Source of the DNA: Cellulomonas sp. Leaf334
GTDB taxonomy: Bacteria; Actinomycetota; Actinomycetes; Actinomycetales; Cellulomonadaceae
Length of the DNA: 64,000 nt
Direction: 5' to 3'
Assembly: GCF_001424195.1 (NCBI RefSeq)
Contig: NZ_LMOO01000001.1
Span: 1,337,199 to 1,401,198, forward strand
The translations under genes were made by a program, and so were the position numbers. Every line of letters starts with the position of its first letter. The first letter of the stretch is position 1. A model generated the notes under the pieces. That model worked only from the letters and a program-made list of their open reading frames with translations, was not told the origin of the DNA and made no database searches. This document shows positions 23,668-32,110 of this stretch, one piece after another.

Positions 23668-24804
23668 ATGACGAGCACACCGGTCCAGGGCTTCGCCGAC
23701 GAGCGGTTCTCCGCCGTGCGCGACGCGTTCCAGCAGCACCTCGACACCGCCGACGAGCTGGGCGCGAGCCTCGCCGTCGCCGAGCACGGCACGCTCGTGC
23801 TCGACCTCTGGGGAGGCTGGGCGGACCAGGAGCGGACGACGCCGTGGGCCGCGGACACGCTGACCAACGTCTGGTCGATCTCCAAGACCATGACGTCGCT
23901 GACCGCGCTGCTCCTGATCGACCGCGGGCTCCTCGACCCCGACGAGCCCGTCGGCACCTACTGGCCCGAGTTCAAGGCCGCCGGCAAGGAGGGCGTGCTC
24001 GTCCGGCACGTGCTGAACCACACCTCGGGCGTCTCCGGCTGGGACCAGCCCGTGACGGGCGAGGACATCCTCGACGTCCCCGCCGCGACCGCCCGCCTCG
24101 CCGCGCAGGCGCCGTGGTGGCCGCCGGGTGCCCTGTCCGGCTACCACCTGCTCGACTACGGGCACCTGGCCGGCGAGCTGGTCCTGCGCGTCACCGGCCG
24201 GACGCTCGGCGAGTACTTCCGCGCCGAGATCGCCGAACCCCTCGGCGCCGACTTCTGGCTCGGCCTGCCGCAGTCGCAGGACGGCCGCGTGAGCCACGTC
24301 GTCCCGCCGCCGCCGTCACAGCTCGACCTGTCCCAGCTGCCGCCCGAGGCTCCGGCCCGACGCACGCTCGGCGGCCCGGGGCTCGACGCCTCGATCACGT
24401 GGACCCGCGCCTGGAAGGCCGCGGGCCTCGGCGGCGCGGGCGGCCACGGCAACGCCCGCTCGGTGGCGAGAGCACAGTCCGTGCTCACCAACGGCGGCGG
24501 AGGCCTCCTGTCCCCGGAGACGGTCGACCTGGTGTTCGCGCAGCACACCGACAACGTCGACCTCGTCCTCGGCCTGCCGCTGCGGTTCGGCCTCGGCTAC
24601 GCGGTGTCGAACCCGGCGAGCACCCCGTACATCCCCGAGGGACGCGTCGCGTTCTGGGGCGGCTGGGGCGGCTCGCTCGTCGTCAACGACGTCGACCGGG
24701 GTCTCACGTTCGCCTACGTGATGAACCGCATGTCCCCGGGCATCCTCGGCTCACCGCGCTCGGACGCCTACCTGCAGGCGTTCTACGGCTCGCTCGACGC
24801 CTGA
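23668..24804 (+). CDS. Serine hydrolase / beta-lactamase-fold esterase
   Basis: A 378-residue protein of the class C beta-lactamase/EstB esterase family. The SxxK nucleophile motif is SISK (near residue 71) and the tyrosine motif is probably in SGYHLLDYGHLAGEL. The KTG box is replaced by a glycine-rich WGGWGGSLVV. No signal peptide is present, so it acts in the cytoplasm, which argues against antibiotic resistance. The ATG at 23668 follows AGGAGGG. Under operator 4, it may hydrolyse an ester or lactone that enters through the LIV importer. It ends overlapping the Nudix gene by 22 bases. Confidence 0.9.
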   Translation: MTSTPVQGFADERFSAVRDAFQQHLDTADELGASLAVAEHGTLVLDLWGGWADQERTTPWAADTLTNVWSISKTMTSLTALLLIDRGLLDPDEPVGTYWPEFKAAGKEGVLVRHVLNHTSGVSGWDQPVTGEDILDVPAATARLAAQAPWWPPGALSGYHLLDYGHLAGELVLRVTGRTLGEYFRAEIAEPLGADFWLGLPQSQDGRVSHVVPPPPSQLDLSQLPPEAPARRTLGGPGLDASITWTRAWKAAGLGGAGGHGNARSVARAQSVLTNGGGGLLSPETVDLVFAQHTDNVDLVLGLPLRFGLGYAVSNPASTPYIPEGRVAFWGGWGGSLVVNDVDRGLTFAYVMNRMSPGILGSPRSDAYLQAFYGSLDA

Positions 24805-25298
24805 GCGTCGGCATCTCCCGCCCGGCGGGCGAGAGTGAGCAGACCCTGCGCCCCGGCGGTCCGGCCGTCGTCGTCGGGCACCGCGAACCCCGCCATCCGC
24901 AGGGCGATGTCGACGAGCTCGACCCGGTCGAGCGCCGCGAGGTCGGCCAGGTCGAACCACGCCGCGGTGTCGGTGCTGCCGTCCACCTCGTCGCGCAGCT
25001 CGCCGCCCACGACGTGCGCTCGGTAGACGATCCGCAGCCCGTGCAGAGGTCCGTCACGCGGGTCGAGGCGCATCTCGGGCGGCACGACGATCGAGTCGAT
25101 GCCGAGCAGCCCGTCGAGCTCCACGTCGTACCCGGTCTCCTCGAGGACCTCCCGCACCGCGGCGTCGGCCGGGTCCTCCCCCGGGTCGATGCCGCCGCCA
25201 GGAAGGGTCCACCCCGACCGACCACCCTCGACCCAGTGCGGGAGCAGCACCCGCCCGGAGTCGACGACGACGGCGTAGGCGGCGACACGTTGCTTCAC
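24783..25298 (-). CDS. Nudix hydrolase
   Basis: A 171-residue Nudix protein. The Nudix box reads GGIDPGEDPADAAVREVLEETG starting near residue 35, with the metal-binding REVLEETG core intact. Nudix enzymes hydrolyse nucleoside diphosphates linked to other groups; the substrate is not predictable here. It is convergent with the serine hydrolase and overlaps its 3' end by 22 bases, so the tail of each protein is encoded over the other. Confidence 0.9.
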   Translation of the reverse strand: MKQRVAAYAVVVDSGRVLLPHWVEGGRSGWTLPGGGIDPGEDPADAAVREVLEETGYDVELDGLLGIDSIVVPPEMRLDPRDGPLHGLRIVYRAHVVGGELRDEVDGSTDTAAWFDLADLAALDRVELVDIALRMAGFAVPDDDGRTAGAQGLLTLARRAGDADAQASSEP

Positions 25299-25308
25299 CC
25301 GCAGGAGC

Positions 25309-25734
25309 CTAGGCCCGCACGCCCTGCCACGGGTTGACGATCGCCAGTCCCGGGATCCCCGCGAAGTCGTGGACGTTGCGTGTGACGATCGCCATGGAGT
25401 GGACGAGTGCGGTCGCCGCGATCAGGCCGTCGGTGTGCGGGCGCCGGTCGGGATCGGACAGACCCGCCGCTCGGAGGGCGACCTCGCCGTCGACCGGGAG
25501 CGTCCGCTCCGCGAACTCGGGAAGCACCTTGCCGACGAACCACGCGCGCAACGACGCCCCCTGGACGGGATCCCGGCGCTCCCTGGCGAGGATCCCGAGC
25601 TCGATCTCGAACAACGTCATCGCCGAGACGTAGAGACTCCCGCTCGGTCGGGAGTCGACCCACGCGACGACTCCCCGGTCGGCGTCCCGCTTCCGAAGCT
25701 CGGACAGGACGTTGGTGTCGAGCAGATGGCTCAC
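25309..25734 (-). CDS. vapC: PIN domain toxin (VapC/FitB type)
   Basis: A 141-residue PIN-domain ribonuclease. Acidic active-site residues are seen in LLDTNVLSELRK (Asp at about 6), LFEIELGIL (Glu), HTDGLIAATAL (Asp) and TRNVHDF (Asp). DTNVLSELRK is typical of the FitB-like branch. The GTG start at 25734 overlaps the antitoxin stop by four bases, the usual toxin-antitoxin coupling. It would cleave RNA when the antitoxin is degraded. Confidence 0.92.
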   Translation of the reverse strand: MSHLLDTNVLSELRKRDADRGVVAWVDSRPSGSLYVSAMTLFEIELGILARERRDPVQGASLRAWFVGKVLPEFAERTLPVDGEVALRAAGLSDPDRRPHTDGLIAATALVHSMAIVTRNVHDFAGIPGLAIVNPWQGVRA

Positions 25735-25973
25735 AGGTCCGCCTGGCCGGCGGACACGGCGACGCGGGGCGGGTCGAACTCGACGTCGGTCGCGTCGTCC
25801 ATGCGCAACGCCTCGCTGAACAGGCACTGCGGTCCGGTCATCCGCTCGAAGTCGTCGAACGTGACGAGCACGTGGGAGGGCACACCCCGATCGGTGATCA
25901 CCACCGGGCCGGATCGCGCGGCCCGCTTGGCCGCCGACACGTCGTGGTTGAACTCGCGCGACGTCATGCGCAT
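25731..25973 (-). CDS. Phd/YefM family antitoxin
   Basis: An 80-residue antitoxin. The N-terminal MTSREFNHDVSAAKRAA segment and GPVVITDRGVPSHVLVTFDDFERM are the Phd/YefM DNA-binding core; the acidic C-terminus (DDATDVEFDPPR) should wrap the toxin. I prefer the ATG at 25973, preceded by GGTGAGGTGATCGGG, over the GTG at 25982, which has no room for a ribosome site. It should repress its own promoter through the palindrome at 25993-26008. Confidence 0.9.
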   Translation of the reverse strand: MRMTSREFNHDVSAAKRAARSGPVVITDRGVPSHVLVTFDDFERMTGPQCLFSEALRMDDATDVEFDPPRVAVSAGQADL

Positions 25974-25992
25974 CCCGATCACCTCACCAGAT

Positions 25993-26008
25993 GTAGGTAC
26001 GTACCTAC
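25993..26008. promoter_or_regulatory. Perfect 16-bp palindrome operator of the Phd/VapC pair
   Basis: GTAGGTACGTACCTAC reads the same on both strands. It lies 20 bases upstream of the antitoxin start and one base downstream of the response-regulator stop. The position fits autoregulation by the antitoxin or toxin-antitoxin complex. Confidence 0.85.
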
Positions 26009-26009
26009 G

Positions 26010-26666
26010 TTACAGCAGCCGTCGGGCCGCCGCCCAGCGCGTCAGCTCGTGCCGGCTGGACAGCTGGAGCTTGCGCAGCACCGCGGAGACGTGGGTCTCG
26101 ACGGTCTTGATCGAGATGAACAGCTCGGAGGCCACCTCGCGGTAGGAGTACCCGCGCGCGATGAGCCGCATGACCTCGCGCTCCCGGGCCGACAGCCGGT
26201 CCAGCTCGTCGTCACCGATCGCCACGTCGCCCGCGGCCGCGCCGAACGCGTCGAGCACGAACCCGGCCAGCCGCGGGGAGAACACGGCGTCGCCGCCGGC
26301 CACGCGACGGACGGCGTCGGACAGGTCGGTGCCGTCGATCGCCTTGGTGACGTACCCCCGGGCGCCGGCCCGGATGACCGCGACGACGTCCTCCGACGCG
26401 TCGGACACGGACAGTGCGAGGAACCGCGTCTCGCCCAGCAGGTCGGTGCACGCCTTGATGACCTCGGCGCCGCCGCCGCCGTCGCCCCCGGGCAGGTGCA
26501 CGTCGAGCAGCACCACCGGCGGCTTGAGCTCGTGGACCAGCCGGATGGCCTCGTCGACCGAGTCGGCCTCGCCGACGACGCGGACCCCCGCGTCGAGGGA
26601 CGCCTTCACGCCCGTCCGGAACATGTGGTGGTCGTCGACCAGCACCACGTCGACTGCGTCGCTCAT
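26010..26666 (-). CDS. NarL/LuxR family response regulator
   Basis: A 218-residue response regulator. The receiver has the acidic pair DD at 11-12, the phospho-acceptor Asp55 in VVLLDVHLPGG and the lysine in GYVTKAI. The C-terminal LuxR HTH starts near residue 155 (LSAREREVMRLIARGYSYREVASELFISIKTVETHVSAVLRKL). It overlaps the kinase gene by four bases, so the two form a two-component system. The likely targets are its own divergent region and the PspC membrane-protein operon on the other side, which carries repeated sites. Confidence 0.95.
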   Translation of the reverse strand: MSDAVDVVLVDDHHMFRTGVKASLDAGVRVVGEADSVDEAIRLVHELKPPVVLLDVHLPGGDGGGGAEVIKACTDLLGETRFLALSVSDASEDVVAVIRAGARGYVTKAIDGTDLSDAVRRVAGGDAVFSPRLAGFVLDAFGAAAGDVAIGDDELDRLSAREREVMRLIARGYSYREVASELFISIKTVETHVSAVLRKLQLSSRHELTRWAAARRLL

Positions 26667-27967
26667 GCCTGCGCTCCTTGTTCGTCGCCCACGCGGACGG
26701 GCACCACCAGGTGCACCTCGGTCCCGCGTTCCGGGCTGCTGGTCACCTTCGCCGTGCCACCACGACGCCGCACGCGCCCGATGATCGACTCGCGCACCCC
26801 GAACCGGTCGGTGCCCACCTCGTCGAGGTCGAACCCGTCGCCATGGTCCCGCACGAACACCTCGACCTCCGACGCGCCGACCTCCAGGTACAGCGACACG
26901 GGCGGGCGGCCGTGCACCACCGCGTTGACCAGAGCCTCACGCGTGGCCTGCAGGAGCGCCTCGGTGTCGGCGTCGGGCACGCGGTCGCCGACCACCACCG
27001 ACTCGATGGCGACCGGGTCACCCGTCGGACCGGACCGGGAGTCCTCGACCTCGGCGACGATCCCCCGCAGCGCCGCAGCGACCGAGGTGCCCGGCGCAGG
27101 ACGGTCGTCGTAGAGCCACTCACGCAGCTCACGCTCCTGGGCGCGCGCCATGCGGGCGACCTCCGCGGAGTCGTCGGCCCGCGAGCGGATGAGGGCGAGT
27201 GTCTGCAGGACCGAGTCGTGCAGGTGCGCGGCGATGTCGGCACGCTCCGACTCCCGCGCGCGGGCGGCCCGCTCGTCGCCGAGCTCGCGCACCAGCCGCA
27301 GCCACCAGGGCGTCAGGACGAGAGCCACCCCGCCGAGCATGACGACCGCCGCGACGATCGACTGCACGAGGGTCGCGGCCTCGACACCCTCCCCCGACGC
27401 CAGCCCGACGAACAGCAGCACCCCGACCCCCGCCAGCAGGATCCCCCCTGCGACCCGCAGCAGGCTCACCGGCGTCCGCCCGCCCGCCCGGTCCTTCAGG
27501 CGACCGCGCTGCACGGCGTCGAGCTGGCTCCACGCCAGCCACAGACCCGCCAGGACGATCACCGCGGGCAGCAGCCAGTCCGCCTGCACGTCCGCGCCGG
27601 ACCGGACCGCGATCAGCAGGGCGGCCGCGACGACGAGGACCCCACCGATCGCGATGTCCGTCACGGGGATCCGTCGGCCCGGCTCGACGATCGCCTGGCG
27701 CCGCGCGAGCCTCGTCAGCGCGCTCGGCCGCACCTCCTGCGCCGCATCGGCCGGGTCCCCCGCCGGGATCGCCAGCCACCAGAAGGCGTACAGCACGAGG
27801 CCGATGCCGGCGACGGGCGTGAACAGGACGAACGCGAGCCGCACCAGAGCGACCGGCACGTCGAGGTGCGCGGCGAGCCCGAGCGCGACCCCGCCGACGA
27901 CCCGGCCGCGCGCGGGTCGGCGCAGCGGCAGCCGGCGGGTCGCGGCGACGGTCGGGGCGGGGTGCAC
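26663..27967 (-). CDS. PspC-domain sensor histidine kinase
   Basis: A 434-residue kinase. It has an N-terminal PspC domain (RGRVVGGVALGLAAHLDVPVALVRLAFVLF...), then several membrane helices, a HisKA_3 dimer domain with DIAAHLHDSVLQTLALI (phospho-His) and a HATPase domain (EALVNAVVHG, DHGDGFDL). I place the start at GTG 27967, just before the PspC domain; the 31 extra codons upstream have no family support and overlap the repeat array. The LiaS/DesK-like layout with PspC suggests it senses envelope stress. It is divergent from the PspC gene at 28126. Confidence 0.92.
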   Translation of the reverse strand: MHPAPTVAATRRLPLRRPARGRVVGGVALGLAAHLDVPVALVRLAFVLFTPVAGIGLVLYAFWWLAIPAGDPADAAQEVRPSALTRLARRQAIVEPGRRIPVTDIAIGGVLVVAAALLIAVRSGADVQADWLLPAVIVLAGLWLAWSQLDAVQRGRLKDRAGGRTPVSLLRVAGGILLAGVGVLLFVGLASGEGVEAATLVQSIVAAVVMLGGVALVLTPWWLRLVRELGDERAARARESERADIAAHLHDSVLQTLALIRSRADDSAEVARMARAQERELREWLYDDRPAPGTSVAAALRGIVAEVEDSRSGPTGDPVAIESVVVGDRVPDADTEALLQATREALVNAVVHGRPPVSLYLEVGASEVEVFVRDHGDGFDLDEVGTDRFGVRESIIGRVRRRGGTAKVTSSPERGTEVHLVVPVRVGDEQGAQA

Positions 27968-27993
27968 GGTCCGATCGTCACATGCCCTGAGCC

Positions 27994-28082
27994 GTTCCGG
28001 GGTCGCGTCCGGGGTCCGTTCAGGGGTGCTGAGCACCAGGTTCAGGGGTGCTGTGCACAAAGTTAAGGGTGCGGTCAGGGGA
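27994..28082. promoter_or_regulatory. Array of six phased GTTCAGGGGT-like direct repeats
   Basis: Six variants of the decamer GTTC(A/C)GGGGT end at 28003, 28015, 28027, 28049, 28070 and 28082. The steps are 12, 12, 22, 21 and 12 bp, close to one or two helical turns. The two central copies extend to 21 bp with 19 matches (28018-28038 and 28040-28060). The first of these also carries the inverted repeat GGTGCT-G-AGCACC. The array fills the 158-base divergent gap between the kinase and the PspC membrane protein, so it is a strong candidate for cooperative regulator binding. Confidence 0.72.
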
Positions 28083-28125
28083 CCACCCGATGCCGCGCGC
28101 TCGTCGTGACCGTCAGGATCGAGAC

Positions 28126-29526
28126 ATGGACACGACCACCCCGACCGGCCCCGCCGGACCCGACCCGGCGCCGGGCAGCCCCCCGCCGGACCCGACCCCC
28201 GCGCCGAACAGCTTCTTCGCCGCCGTCCGCCGTCTCGCCATCACCCGCTCCGACGACCGCTGGATCGGCGGCGTCAGCGGTGGGCTCGGGGACCGGTTCG
28301 GCATCGACCCGCTGCTGGTGCGCGGGATCTTCTTCGCGACGCTCCTGCTCGGCGGGCTCGGGCTCGTCGCGTACGGCGTCGCCTGGGCGCTGCTCCCCGA
28401 GCGCCGCGACGGTCGGATCCACCTGGAGGAGATGATCCAGGGCCGCTTCGACATCGCCCTGCTGGGTGCGCTGGCCTTCGTCATCGTCGGATTCGGCCGC
28501 GGCGACAACTGGTTCTTCTTCTGGGCTCCCCCCGAGTGGGTCCAGGCGATCCTCTGGATCTCGTTCATCGGCGGCGTCGTGATGCTGATCGCCATCGTCT
28601 CGAACCAGCAGTCCGGGAAGCCCCGACCGCCCGCCGCCCCGTACGTGCCCCCCGCGGGCTACCCGGCGGCGAGCTACCCCGCGGCGAGCTACCCCGCTGC
28701 GACCTACCCGTCGGCGCCCGTCAGCTCCCCGGAGCCGAGCGCCCCGGCACCCGCCTACGGCGCCCCCTCGGACGCGCCGGCCTGGTCCACCTCGTACACC
28801 CCCACGCCGCCCCCTCCCGCCCCGCGGCCCGTGGCGCCGCCGCGTCCGGTCACCCCGCCGCGTCCGCGCACCCCGGGTGCCGGGGTCGGCACCGTCGGCG
28901 TGGTCGTCGCGCTGAGCCTGCTCAGCCTCGCGCTCCTGCTGATCGCCGAGCGGTCGGGCGACTTCACCGGTCCCGTCGGCCTGACCGCGCTCGGCGTGGG
29001 CATCGTGCTCTGCGGCCTGGGCATCATCGTCTCCGGCCTGCGCGGCCGGACCAGCGGCGGCCTCGGCGGGCTCGCGGTCGTCGGCATCCTCGTCGCGGTG
29101 CCCGTCGGTGCCGTGCAGAACGCCACCTGGGTCTGGTCGGGCGACTCGCAGCACGACTTCTCCGCCGACGGCACCATCGTGGTGACCGACCGCACCGAGG
29201 CCGCGGACGGCTGGTCGGTGGGCTTCGGGGACGTCACGATCGACCTGAGCGCGGTCCCGATGACCTCCGAGACCCTCGAGGTCCCCGTCTCGCTCGCCGC
29301 CGGCGACCTCACGGTCGTCGTCCCCCGCGACGCCAGCATCTCCGCTGACGTCGACGCCGGTGCCGGCACCGTGCGCTGGGAGGTCGACGGGGAGACCAAG
29401 AGCGTGGACGGGGTCGGCCTGAACCCCCGCACCTTCACCGCCGGCGCCATCGACGACGACGGACCCCAGCTCGCGCTGCAGGTCCAGATCGGCGCCGGCG
29501 ACGTCTCGATCATCGAGGAGAACTGA
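28126..29526 (+). CDS. PspC domain membrane protein with adhesin-like C-terminus
   Basis: A 466-residue membrane protein. The PspC domain is at about 38-105 (DDRWIGGVSGGLGDRFGIDPLLVRGIFFATLLLGGLGLVAYGVAWALLPE). Next come a further helix, a Pro/Ala/Tyr-rich linker (about 175-255, with a tandem PAASY repeat made by 15-bp DNA repeats near 28663-28710), two or three more helices and a beta-rich C-terminal domain (about 345-466) like the DUF2154/LiaF-type region. The family pairs with LiaRS-like envelope-stress systems. It lies opposite the PspC kinase and is probably its target and partner. Confidence 0.88.
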   Translation: MDTTTPTGPAGPDPAPGSPPPDPTPAPNSFFAAVRRLAITRSDDRWIGGVSGGLGDRFGIDPLLVRGIFFATLLLGGLGLVAYGVAWALLPERRDGRIHLEEMIQGRFDIALLGALAFVIVGFGRGDNWFFFWAPPEWVQAILWISFIGGVVMLIAIVSNQQSGKPRPPAAPYVPPAGYPAASYPAASYPAATYPSAPVSSPEPSAPAPAYGAPSDAPAWSTSYTPTPPPPAPRPVAPPRPVTPPRPRTPGAGVGTVGVVVALSLLSLALLLIAERSGDFTGPVGLTALGVGIVLCGLGIIVSGLRGRTSGGLGGLAVVGILVAVPVGAVQNATWVWSGDSQHDFSADGTIVVTDRTEAADGWSVGFGDVTIDLSAVPMTSETLEVPVSLAAGDLTVVVPRDASISADVDAGAGTVRWEVDGETKSVDGVGLNPRTFTAGAIDDDGPQLALQVQIGAGDVSIIEEN

Positions 29527-30182
29527 TGTCCACCGACAAGACCCCGCGCGACGCCGACGAGACGCTCGCCCTGCCGGTCACCGACCAGGGACCTGCGACC
29601 GACGCGTCGACCAGCGACGACGACACCACCGTCATCGCCGCCGACGACACCGCGGTGCTCTCAGCCGACGCCGACGCCGACCCCGCCGCACCGTCCGTCG
29701 ACGACACCGCGGTGCTCCCGGCCGACCCGGCGGCCTCGCCCGTCGAGGACACCGCGGTGCTCCCGGCTGCGGAGCCCGAGCCGGCGGTGGAGGAGACACG
29801 AGCGTTGCCGACGACGGACGAGGCCGACCCGTACCCGAGCACCTCGGCATGGTCGTCGCAGGGCGAGCCCGCCGCGTACACGTCGCCGATCGGCGCCCTC
29901 TACGCACCCACCGACCGACCCGCCGACCGCGTCGCCCCGGACCCGGTCGCCGAGCCCGCCCCGGTCGTGGAGCAGGCACCGACCGACCCGCCGCGCCGCC
30001 GGCTCCGCGTCGGCACCGTGGTCTGGGGCCTGGTCATCGCCGCGATCGGCGTCGGCCTGCTCGCCTGGGCCGCCGGCTTCGCGATCGACCTCCAGCTGGC
30101 GATGATCGTCCTGCTCGCGGTCGCCGGCACGGCGCTGCTGGTCGGGTCGATCGTCAGCGGGGCGCGGGCCGCCCGTCGCTGA
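29526..30182 (+). CDS. Acidic repeat protein with two C-terminal membrane helices
   Basis: A 218-residue protein. The first 150 residues are acidic, disordered and repetitive, with DDTAVLPAD-type units repeated four times, and then a proline-rich stretch. The last 65 residues hold two helices (VGTVVWGLVIAAIGVGLLAWAAGFAI and LAMIVLLAVAGTALLVGSIV). It overlaps the PspC gene by one base (TGATG) and is probably cotranscribed with it. I do not recognise a function. The repeats suggest a scaffold or interaction tail on the cytoplasmic side. Confidence 0.82.
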   Translation: MSTDKTPRDADETLALPVTDQGPATDASTSDDDTTVIAADDTAVLSADADADPAAPSVDDTAVLPADPAASPVEDTAVLPAAEPEPAVEETRALPTTDEADPYPSTSAWSSQGEPAAYTSPIGALYAPTDRPADRVAPDPVAEPAPVVEQAPTDPPRRRLRVGTVVWGLVIAAIGVGLLAWAAGFAIDLQLAMIVLLAVAGTALLVGSIVSGARAARR

Positions 30183-30189
30183 CCGGCGC

Positions 30190-30237
30190 GCGACGTCCGA
30201 GCAGGCAGGGCCCTGGGCCCCGCTGCTCGGACGTCGC
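30190..30237. terminator. Perfect 15-bp hairpin with ACGTCCGAG core
   Basis: Arms GCGACGTCCGAGCAG (30190-30204) and CTGCTCGGACGTCGC (30223-30237) with an 18-base loop that contains its own GGGCCC pairs. It lies between convergent genes and could serve as terminator for both. The ACGTCCGAG core is shared with the hairpin at 21160-21205. Confidence 0.85.
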
Positions 30238-30245
30238 CGTGCGGC

Positions 30246-30815
30246 TCAGGCCTTCGGTCCCGTGGGGGCCGGGGGCGGGGTGGTGGTCGAGGTCGGGGCC
30301 GGAGGCGCGGTCGGCCTCCCGGCGGGGACCGGGTCCGGGTAGCTCGACGAGCCGGTCGACGTGACCGACGAGGTCGCGACACCGCCGCCGGCGGCCGCCT
30401 TGCGCAGGGCCCACCCGATGAGGATGAACACCACGCCGATGCCCACCACGAGCAGGGCTACACCGAACGCGACCACGGACGTGAACAGCGAGGCCCGCAG
30501 GAACGACGCCGTCATGACGGTCTGCCGGGTCGGGTCGTCCTGGTCCAGCTCGGCATAGGTCTTGCCGTCCGAGGCCTCCAACGCGTGGGTGTTGATGATG
30601 TCGGCCTGGAACCAGGCCTCCCACGGGGTGTCGACCAGCTGCCCCCCGAACGCCTGGGCGTCGTCCGAGACGGTGATCTTCTCCGCGGCGAGGTTGCTGG
30701 CCACCGCTCCCCAGGTCACACCACCGGCGATGATGAAGATGATCCCGAAGATGATCGTCAGCAGCCCCAGAACGCGGACCGCTTTGGAGCTCCCCGTGGT
30801 CGTGGTCGTCGTCAT
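30246..30815 (-). CDS. Two-helix membrane protein, unknown function
   Basis: A 189-residue protein. It has one N-terminal helix (VLGLLTIIFGIIFIIAGGVTWGAV), an extracellular domain of about 75 residues (EKITVSDDAQAFGGQLVDTPWEAWFQADIINTHAL...) and a second helix (FLRASLFTSVVAFGVALLVVGIGVVFILIGWAL). A Pro/Ser/Thr-rich cytoplasmic tail follows. The ATG at 30815 has a strong AGGGGAG site. Proteins of this shape occur widely in actinobacteria, often misnamed as ring-opening dioxygenases. No catalytic motif supports that name here. Confidence 0.82.
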   Translation of the reverse strand: MTTTTTTGSSKAVRVLGLLTIIFGIIFIIAGGVTWGAVASNLAAEKITVSDDAQAFGGQLVDTPWEAWFQADIINTHALEASDGKTYAELDQDDPTRQTVMTASFLRASLFTSVVAFGVALLVVGIGVVFILIGWALRKAAAGGGVATSSVTSTGSSSYPDPVPAGRPTAPPAPTSTTTPPPAPTGPKA

Positions 30816-30954
30816 GTCTCCCCTTCCGAACCCCCAACGGACGGGCCCGAACCCCCTGGACCCGGTAGGCCGCGAGCGGCCCATGACAAAGCGTCCAACA
30901 CCACGACTGTAGTGCGATCTGACCTGGACGAATACGGCGAATCGCCGGGCATCG

Positions 30955-32094
30955 TCAGACGCGGGCGAGGTCCTGCGCGCGGCCGTACTCCGCCTCGGCG
31001 GCGGCCAGCACGTCGTCCCACCCGAAACGCGGACGCACGACGCGGTTGTGCGCGAGCATCCCGTCGAGCAGCCGGCCGTCGCGCGCCAGGTGGACGACGG
31101 CCTCCGTCATCTCCGCGTCGTCGGACACGAGCAGACCGTCGATGCCGTCCTCGACGAACTCGGCGATGCCCGTACCGCGCCGGGCGACGATCGCGAGCCC
31201 TGCGGTGCGGGCCTCGAGCGCGGCGATGCCGAACGCCTCGAGCTCGGCCGGGGCCAGGAACACGTCGGAGTCCGCGTAGGCGGCCCGCACCTGCGGCCGG
31301 GTCAGCCGGCCGCGCAGGTCGACCACGTGCTGCAGACCCTGACCCGCCACGGCGGACCTCACCCTGCCCTGCGCGGGGCCGGAGCCGATGACGGTCAGCC
31401 GCAACCGGTCCGGCGGCAGCCGCCGAGCGGCCTGCCCGACGAGCTCGACCAGGGGGACGGCCCGCTTGCGGGGTGCCAGGCGCATGGTCGACACGAGCCG
31501 CAGCGGCCCGCGCTCACCGGGACGACCCCGCCCTGCGGACAGGGTGGTCGGCGCCCAGACGTCGAGGTCGATCCCGTTGGGCATCACGGACACCTCGGTG
31601 CCGAACACCTCCCGCACGCGGGCCGCGGCGGCGTGGCTCACCGCACTGAGGGCGGCCGGTGTCCGCTGCCAGCGGGTGCGCTGCACGAGCGTCCGCAGGG
31701 TGCCGACGACACCGTCGAGCATGCAGTGCCACGTGATCGCGGTCGGCAGGCCGACGTCGAGGGCGATCCGGGCTCCGTCGTACGCGAACGGCGAGAGCAC
31801 CCCGGCGTGGACGTGCACGACGTCGGGCCGCAGGTCAGCGAACGCCTCCCGCATCAGCCGCGGACCGACGGGGTTGACCGGCAGGTCGAAGGGGACCCGC
31901 GCCCCGAGGCGGTGGACGTGCACGCCGTCCTCGAGGTCGACGACTCCCCCGCGCTCGCCGCCGACGCCCAGGGTCGCGGTCAGCACGTGCACCTCGTGCC
32001 CGGCGGCGACCTGACGCGCGGCGAGGTCACCCACCTGGGACTCGATCCCGCCGGTGCGTGGTGCGTAGCAGTCGGAGACGTGGACGATCAGCAC
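30955..32094 (-). CDS. Glycosyltransferase family 4 (mannosyltransferase-like)
   Basis: A 379-residue GT-B fold glycosyltransferase. The N-terminal HVSDCYAPRTGGIESQVGDLA is the GT4 acceptor-domain signature. The C-terminal half has SVMPNGIDLDVW, RLAPRKRAVPLVEL and FLAPAELEAFGIAALEARTAGLAIVARRGTGIAEFVEDG with the sugar-nucleotide E-x7-E motif. It resembles actinobacterial phosphatidylinositol or sucrose-phosphate mannosyltransferases. I chose the GTG at 32094, which opens the Rossmann strand VLIVHV; an ATG 16 codons upstream would run through the palindrome at 32111-32133. It acts at the inner membrane face; the acceptor is unknown. Confidence 0.85.
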   Translation of the reverse strand: MLIVHVSDCYAPRTGGIESQVGDLAARQVAAGHEVHVLTATLGVGGERGGVVDLEDGVHVHRLGARVPFDLPVNPVGPRLMREAFADLRPDVVHVHAGVLSPFAYDGARIALDVGLPTAITWHCMLDGVVGTLRTLVQRTRWQRTPAALSAVSHAAAARVREVFGTEVSVMPNGIDLDVWAPTTLSAGRGRPGERGPLRLVSTMRLAPRKRAVPLVELVGQAARRLPPDRLRLTVIGSGPAQGRVRSAVAGQGLQHVVDLRGRLTRPQVRAAYADSDVFLAPAELEAFGIAALEARTAGLAIVARRGTGIAEFVEDGIDGLLVSDDAEMTEAVVHLARDGRLLDGMLAHNRVVRPRFGWDDVLAAAEAEYGRAQDLARV

Positions 32095-32110
32095 GGGGTC
32101 ACCGTATCTG

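Noticed and set aside
23668..24804. Beta-lactamase (antibiotic resistance)
   Set aside because: There is no signal peptide, the KTG box is missing, and the gene lies under the catabolic operator. An esterase-like hydrolase fits better.
28663..28710. 15-bp tandem repeats as a separate repeat element
   Set aside because: They lie in frame inside the PspC-protein gene and encode a repeated PAASY linker; they are described with that gene.
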